Source: Psilocybe azurescens (Eukaryota > Basidiomycota > Agaricomycetes > Agaricales > Agrocybaceae). From it: DNA of 64,000 nucleotides. Below the pieces are notes generated by a model. The model did no database searches. It was given only the letters and a program-made list of their open reading frames with translations, and was not told the origin of the DNA. Below are positions 57,501-64,000 of the stretch, piece by piece; within the stretch, counting starts at the first letter, position 1; every line of letters starts with the position of its first letter. Position numbers and translations under genes: made by a program. The stretch spans positions 434,001 to 498,000 of the forward strand of contig JAJIRX010000811.1 of the NCBI GenBank assembly GCA_023853785.1, given 5' to 3'.

Positions 57501-58927
57501 CCTCTGCTTCACAGCCAACCTAACAGCTTGCTGGAACTATAGCTTCATAGTCAAATTCATAGTCAATAACGGTTCACAAATATACAAACATTTTATAAAC
57601 ATCATCTACAGCACCATCCACATTTAAATATTTCATTGTTTTGCAAATATTTGGAACTACATCACACTTGCTGCAATCATTTCATGGTATCTTCTCTACC
57701 ATGCTCTTTTAAATTTACACCTCTGCCCATTTTCACTTCCAAACATTCATCAATTATTGCCTCTGCTACTCTATATCTTATACAATACTCCACTACCCAT
57801 TGACTATCCAGCAATAACCTGATATGCACAGCACCTGCAGCATTGTGCTATTTTAAATTTCATAGCTTACATTATCTATGTTATCAATACTATTTAAACA
57901 ATGGTTCCAACATTCAACTCATTCTTGCTACTAACTGCAGTTTATACCTATTAATCCACTCCCACCTCCACCACTCCACCACCCCACCCACTCTCAAGGA
58001 TTCATCAATCATTGTCTCTGATACCCTATATTTATTACATTACTTGACTATTTATTGACTATCCAACAATGTTTTGATATCCACAGCACCTGCAACACTG
58101 CTATTTTAAAATTCATAGCTTACACTTTTTCTCTTCATGATCAAAATGGCTGCCTCTGAATCCCACTACATTCATGCTGCAAATTAGTCACATCAATCTA
58201 CAGCTTATAGCAGAATAATATTTAAAAGTCAATTCTTACACCCAATAGTTAACAGTGTATTTATTTTTACATGAGTAAAGCATATTGGAGCTTCATTCTC
58301 AAAAACATAATTTTATCACCTGTACAGCACTGGAAACTGTCTATTTCCAATTGCAAAATTGGGTCTCAGTGTTATCTTCCTATCTACATCTTTATTTAAA
58401 CAATTCCAACTATATTTCATTCTATACCAACTTGTCCACTGTCCAGAATATCCCCTGTTTCAATACTTATTCAGTGGTATTTATTTCAGCCTTTCTACTC
58501 ATTTATACAATACATAGTCTCCATTGAAAAGGTGTCAAACAACCACAATATCTGCAGACAGAAATGTTCCATTCAAATAGCCTTTAACACTAATTTATTG
58601 ACCCACTTGCTCTTGGTGCACTGTGCATGCAAGAGTGTACATATTTATTTGCTCCCAAAGCCACTCAAAGCTGTGTTAATACAGCTGATATTGCTAATAG
58701 AAGATATATTGAGGGTGTATTATTTAGGGACAGAATGTTTCTTTAGGCTGTGTGGCACCAAATTCATTGTTTGCCATCACCCACTGGTTGTTTATTTCAA
58801 AAGGCCCTGTTGCAGGCCCCAAAACACAGCAGTGTGCTTTGTCATGATTAAGTAATTTGAAATTTCCTTTTCCGAAATCCTTAGTCATTGTACTTCCTTT
58901 TTAGAAAAACCATCTCTTATATTATAG
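57501..58927. repeat. AT-rich Helitron body segment 1
   Basis: Non-coding AT-rich DNA. Parts recur in body segment 2, for example CTTATACAATACT...CCATATGCACAG-like strings (57777-57870 against 59635-59735) and ATAATTTTATCACCTGTACAG (58309 against 60539). The last 200 bp, with GTGTGGCACCAA and CCCCAAAACACAGCAGT, recur before block 3. Confidence 0.8.
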
Positions 58928-59087
58928 ACGAGCTTTATGACCCGCCGCTACAGCGTCGGGGGGATTCGCTTTCGCTCACCCCCCTGTGCTTCACGGCAGG
59001 GTCAACAGCTCGCTGGGGCTGCGCCCCAGACCCCCGCTTTGTCGGTGCCCTGCGCCTCCTCATTGATAAATAAATAATACCAATCAC
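58928..59087. repeat. GC-rich Helitron repeat block, copy 2
   Basis: Second copy of the block, starting ACGAGCTTTATGACCCGCCG and ending CTCATTGATAAATAAATAAT. The preceding 10 bp (TATTATAG) match those before copy 3 but not those before copy 1, so copy 1 is at the element edge. Confidence 0.9.
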
Positions 59088-59102
59088 AATCATAATGTCT
59101 TT

Positions 59103-59301
59103 AGGGGAATGAGCTTCGCTCATCCCCCCCTTCTTATCGGCACTTCATGTCTCATTAAAAAATTAATAATAGCAGTCACTTATATAGTGTTTTTAGGGGA
59201 ATGAGCTTCGCTCATCCCCCCCTTGATTCACCTTCTCACTCAAAAATATACAATAATTGTCTTTTCATGTGGGGAGGGGATGAGCTGCACTCACCCCTCC
59301 C
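59103..59301. repeat. Hairpin array 2 (three units)
   Basis: Units at about 59103-59130, 59193-59222 and 59271-59301, with arms GGGGAATGAGC / GCTCATCCCC and a TTC loop, separated by the same AT-rich spacer (TCATTAAAAAATTAATAATA). Periods are about 90 and 78 bp. Confidence 0.85.
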
Positions 59302-61067
59302 TTGCTTCACAGCCAGTTCAACAGCTTGCAGGAATTGTTAAACTCCACTATGCAGACACACAGCACCTACATTGTCAAATTATATATACTCACAGTCAAT
59401 AACAGTCAATATTTCTGGCCTTATCTAAACAGTGAACAAACACAAATATATATACACAGAACTGTACATTCAGTGTTCATTAAATATTCCTTTGCTTTGC
59501 AAATCTGAAACTAAAATTTCAAATTATATTAGACCCACTCCAACTAATGCACAGTATTTTTGTCACCATGCCTGTTTTAATATCCATACACCTGCCAATG
59601 TCCACTCCCAATCAACCATCATCCTACTTTATATCTTATACAATACTGCACTACTCATTCACTACCCACAAATCACCCCATATGCACAGAACCTGCAGCA
59701 TTGTGCCACTTTAAATTTCATACCTTACACTCATCCTCTTCACAATCAAAATAGTCCTGCAAATTAATCACATCAATGTACAATCTATTGTATATTATAA
59801 TTTAAATGCCAATTCTCACACACAATACTTAACAGTCTGTTTATTTTTACATGTATAAACCACATGAGAGCTTTATCCTCATAAAAACAAAAATACCTCT
59901 TGTAGAACACAGTAGACTGCCTATTTTTAATTAGGAAATCATATCCCAGTGTTATCTCTCTGCCCACATCTTTTATTTAAATAGCATCTACACACTCACA
60001 AATTCCTCTATTGCTATATATCAGTCATAAAGCTTGCCAGTGCAGTGCCCTTGCACCTTGCTAAGTTAGTGCTGCACACTTCCATACTACATATAATATA
60101 AACATTTCATCCACCACCCTTTCTAAGTCTAAGGAAAATTATGTGAAAATGTCACAACAAAGCATGGCACCTTCAGCATCATGCCTATGCCAGTATATAT
60201 TCCCACAATATATCCCCAGCCCACTCTTCAATAATTATTGTGTATATTATTGTCACAAAAGAATTTTACATTGCATCTTATACAAAACTGGAACTATCCT
60301 GCTATCCACAGTATCTGCAACACTCTACTATTCTAAATTTTATAGCTTACACTCTTCACAATTAAAATAGCTGTCTCCTCATCCCACTACATTTGTCCTG
60401 CAAATTAATCACATTAATCTACAGCCCATAGTATATTAAAATTTACATGTTAGTTCTTATGCACTATATTTAGCTATGTATGTCTATATTTTTACCCACT
60501 ACATGAGTAAGGTACACTGGAGCTTCATTCTTAACAAAATAATTTTATCACCTGTACAGCACTGGAGACTGCCTATTTTCAGTTGCAAAATTGTGTCCCA
60601 GTGCTATTTTTCTATCTACATCTTTATTAAAAAGTTCCACCCTGTTCCACTCAAACAAAACATGGTCACCAACCTTAGCTTATTCTGTACTAACTTGTCC
60701 ACTGTCCTAAATTCTAATCATATTCATTGTTTGCAAATTTATTCAGTGGTTTGCATTTGAATTTTTGTAAATAGTGTCAACCACAACAACTGTTCACCAA
60801 AAGCCAAAAACTGCAGAAAAATGCTTTAATACCACTGGAAATGGCTAATAGACACATTGAGGATATGTTATTTAGACATGGAGTCTTTTTTTTGGGATGT
60901 GTGGCACCAATTTTTTTATTGGCCATCAGCCTCTGGTTGTTTGTTTCAAAGGGCCCCGCAGCACCGGCCCCAAAACACAGCAGTCTGCTTAATAATGCTT
61001 GGTCATGCTTAGGTAAAATTAACTTCCTCTTTTAGAACGTGAGAAGCAGCTGTGTTTTATATTATAG
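59302..61067. repeat. AT-rich Helitron body segment 2
   Basis: Longer than segment 1. The motif series TTACATG...GAGCTTCATTCTTAACA...CAGCACTGGAGACTG is present twice inside it (about 59808-59990 and 60440-60640) and once in segment 1 (58228-58420), so a partial internal duplication occurred. No coding frame is convincing. Confidence 0.75.
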
Positions 61068-61215
61068 ACGAGCTTTATGACCCGCCGCTACGGCGTCGGG
61101 GATTCGCCAGCTCACCCCCCCTGTGCTTCACGGCAGGGTCAACAGCTCGCTGGGGCTGCGCCCCAGACCCCGCTTGTCGGTGCCCTGCGCCTCCTCATTG
61201 AAAAATAAATAATAG
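61068..61215. repeat. GC-rich Helitron repeat block, copy 3
   Basis: Third copy, with a shortened GGGG run and CCAGCTCACC in place of the CGCTTCGCTCACC hairpin. It ends CTCATTGAAAAATAAATAAT. Confidence 0.9.
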
Positions 61216-61235
61216 CAGTCACAATTATAATGTCT

Positions 61236-61429
61236 TGGGGGGAATGAGCTTTGCTCATCCCCCTTTTATCAATACTTCACACCTCATTAAAAATATATAT
61301 GTAATGTTTTGGGGGAATGAGCTTCGCTCATTCCCCCCTCTTATCAGCACTTTGCACCTCATTAAAAATATTAATAATGCCAATTGATTATATAATGTCT
61401 TGGGGAGATGAGCTTTGCTCATCTCCCCC
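61236..61429. repeat. Hairpin array 3 (three units)
   Basis: Units at about 61236-61264, 61311-61337 and 61401-61429. The middle unit is a perfect 12-bp stem (GGGGGAATGAGC / GCTCATTCCCCC) with a TTC loop. This array is the one nearest the helicase stop codon and so the best candidate for the original 3' hairpin region. Confidence 0.85.
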
Positions 61430-61532
61430 TGCACTCCTCAATAAAAAAATAATTAATTTTATATAATACAAACACTTTATATATTAAATAAAAATCAGTC
61501 ACTATGGTCAATAGAAAGAACTTCAGGGTACA

Positions 61533-64000
61533 CTATATTTTTGTTATACTTAATCCAGAACTGTCATCCCAAATAGCCTTGATGTTATGCACAGATGTTA
61601 CTCGTGAAATAGCAACATATAGTTGTCCATGTGCAAAAGGTGAAGAAATAAGGTTTAGTCCAACATGTAAAACAGATTGTCCTTGTGCTTTATTGATCGT
61701 CATAGCAAATGCCAGTCGCACAGGAAATTGTCGTCGGCAAAATTCAAATGGAACTTGTGTGTCCGTCGGTGTCAGCCCAATCCGTGGAATAAAAACTGTC
61801 TCCCCTGCTCTATCTCCTGTCAATAGTCGAACTTCCAAAACACGGTTCCCCATTCTTGTCACAATCCCTCTCGATCCATTGCACACTCCCTCACTCGCAT
61901 TCAAATTCTGTAAAATCATAATAGGACAGCCAACTTTAAGTATAAGCTTGGCCAAAGGAAGACCTGAACAGTTGATTGTGTTCAGATACTCCACTGGATA
62001 CATCAGAATTCCTTCATCACCATGTCCCCGATTATTCAAAATGCTATCAGCACTGTGAAACACCTTTTCTTCTCCAGGAAATTTGTTGAGAATACTTTTG
62101 TTCAGATCATCCACATCATCATTCCTGCTGCACAGAATTGTCCGTTCAGCATAATATTTGTCATCATGCCCAGTGGTCCGCTGGATTCCAGGATATATTG
62201 TATCAATCAGAGATTCAACAGTATTGTTGGCACATTTGAAATGATCAGGAAGTGTTGTGTTGTCAGATTCATCTGTATGTTTTCCCAGACCAATATCCAA
62301 CTGCCATTGTGCAAATTTCCGTTCTTCATCATGTGCAGTGTTCAGACGCATATTCTCAGTCAACTTAAGTACTTTGATGTGTCCCCAAAGTTGTGACCTC
62401 TGCATGCATGCTCCAACAATTTGTGCTCTTGATCCTTTCACAACAACAGGAAGAATTTGCTTGAAGTCTCCACCAAACACAACAGTAAGTCCTCCAAATG
62501 GTTTGTCACAGTTACGGATATCCTTGAATGTGCGGTCCACAGCCTCATGAATATAACGGTTTTGCATAGGAGCTTCATCCCATATCACCAAATCAGTACG
62601 CTGAATAAGCTCTGCCAAATCAGAAGTGCGACCAATACTGCATGTAGAGTCCTCATGAATGTTGATAGGAATTTTGAAAGTTGAATGTGATGTCCGACCA
62701 CCAATAAGAAGCAGAGAGGCAATTCCAGATGAAGCCACACAAAGCACTATTTTTCCTTCACCACGCAGAAAGTAGCACAGAGTGTTGTACACATAAGTTT
62801 TTCCTGTACCTCCTGGACCATGAAGAAAGAAACATTGACCACTCTTGCTTTCAACTGCTGCTACAATAGTATCAAATGCTGAACGTTGCCCATGATTGAG
62901 AGTAGGAATTCGCTGTTGAGCCAGAACAGATTGATTGTCCCTGTCATAGTTTCTCTGCTCTGCAATCAATCTATTTCCTATAGCAGCAGCCCAATCTTCT
63001 TGAGGCAATGGCATTCCTGCAAACTCTTCAAGTTTTTGTTGGTAGTGCGAAGAAGTTGGTCAATAAGAAAAAGGCCATAATCAAACACTTGTGCTTCAGT
63101 GGGGTCTTGTTGGATATGTTTGGAGATAAGAGCATGTCGCAGATCATCACAAATCTTGTCTTTAAATTGATCCCAGAGTGCAGCAGGATTTGATGGTGTG
63201 CAGTCTCGAAGAATAGTCACAAAAAGATTGCGAAGTTGTCGTCCACTTGCCATATATCCAGCCTCTTCCAGACACTGCTTCCACTCATTATCATCCTCTA
63301 AAAGTCCTCGATGTATGCAGGCCTCACAAAATGTTTCATATACAGTGCCATCAACTGTTCGGAGATCAACAAAAGATGTAGCACCCTTGACACAGGTCAG
63401 CAGAGTTCTGAGATAAAAGCGCTCTCCTGAGCTTGGATGAGCATAGTACATGTCGCCCAATTGCAAATTGTCGCTGTCTTGGAGCCCATTTGCGCTGTTT
63501 TCCCTTCCAGACAAATTTGGCAGGAAAATCCTGATAAAGAGTATTTCTGGCTTCTTCATATTGTATATTGGCTTTGAAATAAGCAGTGAGCTTGGTGTCT
63601 TTGCCTGCATTGCGATCCAAAACCTCCTGAACATTTAGTGCCTGGTCTTCATTCCATGTAACCATTTGTTGATCAGGCAAATGAATCTGAAGGCGAACAA
63701 TAGGTGGATGTTCTTGATGCATGTGGAAGTGAAAAATGCGCCAAAGTCCTTCACATGCAGAAACATATCGTGCATCAAGATATAGCTTGACCTCATCTTG
63801 ACAGCGTCCAAACTGCATAGTAATGCGATCATGGCCCTTATAGACATATTTGTAGATGTATTTGATGGCCTTGATAGAAGCAATAGATTCAACATTGATA
63901 TGGCAGCGATATTTCCAGATAAGATAACGGCAGTGAGCAACAACCCAGCGATTATCAGCCTTTTTTCCACCACCAATATCAAACTCCTTTCCAGTGTTAC
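61533..64000 (-). CDS. Helitron helicase (Pif1-type), partial and frameshifted
   Basis: Superfamily 1 DNA helicase part of a Helitron Rep-helicase, which unwinds DNA during rolling-circle transposition. The reading enters at 64000 with RWVVAHCRYLIWKYRCHINVE and AIKYIYKYVYKGHDR, then VTWNEDQ, PRQRQFAIGR, GERFYLRTLLTCVKGATSF and FDYGLFLIDQLL. The helicase core follows: Walker A GPGGTGKT, Walker B LVIWDEAPM, GDFKQILPVV, MTINKAQGQSV and LYVAISRV. The stop is at 61533. Two shifts break the frame: an extra base near 63452 (GR/MYYAHPSSGERF) and the T run 63033-63037 (five present, six needed to join NK to KLEEFAGMPLPQ). The N-terminal Rep domain lies beyond the window. The second shift fits the general homopolymer error; the first may be a true lesion. 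Confidence 0.88.

Larger units (their letters stand above)
57102..64000 (-). mobile_element. Helitron, 3' side and helicase part; runs off the window
   Basis: Rolling-circle transposon. The Rep-helicase frame reads leftward from beyond 64000 to 61533, so the 3' end of the element lies to the left. Between 61.5 kb and 57.1 kb is AT-rich non-coding DNA divided by three GC-rich repeat blocks (57102, 58928, 61068), each followed by hairpin units. The left boundary is set where the repeat sequence ACGAGCTTTATGACCC begins, 6 bp after the DUF7223 stop. Read in element orientation this end is ...AAAGCTCGT and not the classical CTRR, so the exact terminus is not proven. The 5' end and Rep domain lie outside the window. 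Confidence 0.85.

Noticed and set aside
57283..61429. CRISPR-like regular repeats with spacers
   Set aside because: Eukaryotic context, AT-rich spacers that are themselves repeated, no cas genes; the units are transposon hairpins.

Overview
The window is nuclear DNA of a filamentous basidiomycete, most likely an Agaricomycete. Genes are cut by many short introns (about 40-80 nt, GT-AG with a few GC-AG). The gene set includes a DUF6533-type seven-helix protein, a zf-4CXXC_R1 protein, an F-box/LRR protein of mushroom type, DUF7223 secreted proteins and a Helitron. No tRNA, rRNA or CRISPR array was found. Because most exons are short, several real genes (uridine phosphorylase, the DUF6533 protein, the small secreted protein) appear only when exons are joined by hand; where I give exon boundaries they were chosen to keep frame and family similarity.

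Layout. 1-2.97 kb: nothing assignable. 2.98-4.12 kb (-): peroxisomal 2,4-dienoyl-CoA reductase. 5.89-7.38 kb (-): HMG-box transcription factor. 10.35-11.86 kb (+): uridine phosphorylase family enzyme, convergent with an F-box protein at 12.30-14.40 kb (-). 16.19-20.48 kb (+): secreted GH31 alpha-glucosidase, convergent with a small secreted protein at 20.77-21.75 kb (-). 23.62-27.85 kb (+): large zf-4CXXC_R1 nuclear protein. 29.7-30.8 kb (-): broken hypothetical gene. 31.5-33.6 kb: a small-protein gene, a 16-bp minisatellite and an AT-rich mobile-element remnant. 35.42-37.14 kb (+): 13-exon membrane protein. 38.03-40.04 kb (-): NAP1 histone chaperone.

40-57 kb is a local duplication-and-decay zone. 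It holds three copies of an LRR-like gene (one open, one frameshifted, one relic), three further copies of the small WYWR-type gene first seen at 31.5 kb, and an open and a broken DUF7223 secreted-protein gene. 57.1-64 kb is one end of a Helitron. Its Pif1-type helicase reads leftward and runs off the window, and its 3' side carries three repeated modules with arrays of perfect hairpins. The element begins about 6 bp past the DUF7223 stop codon.

A feature crossing the window is that at least eight otherwise sound genes carry single-base frameshifts inside homopolymers, most often a run of five where the family frame needs six. I read this mainly as base-calling error and not as gene death. 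True relics (in-frame stops, lost segments) are confined mostly to the 29-33 kb and 40-53 kb stretches.
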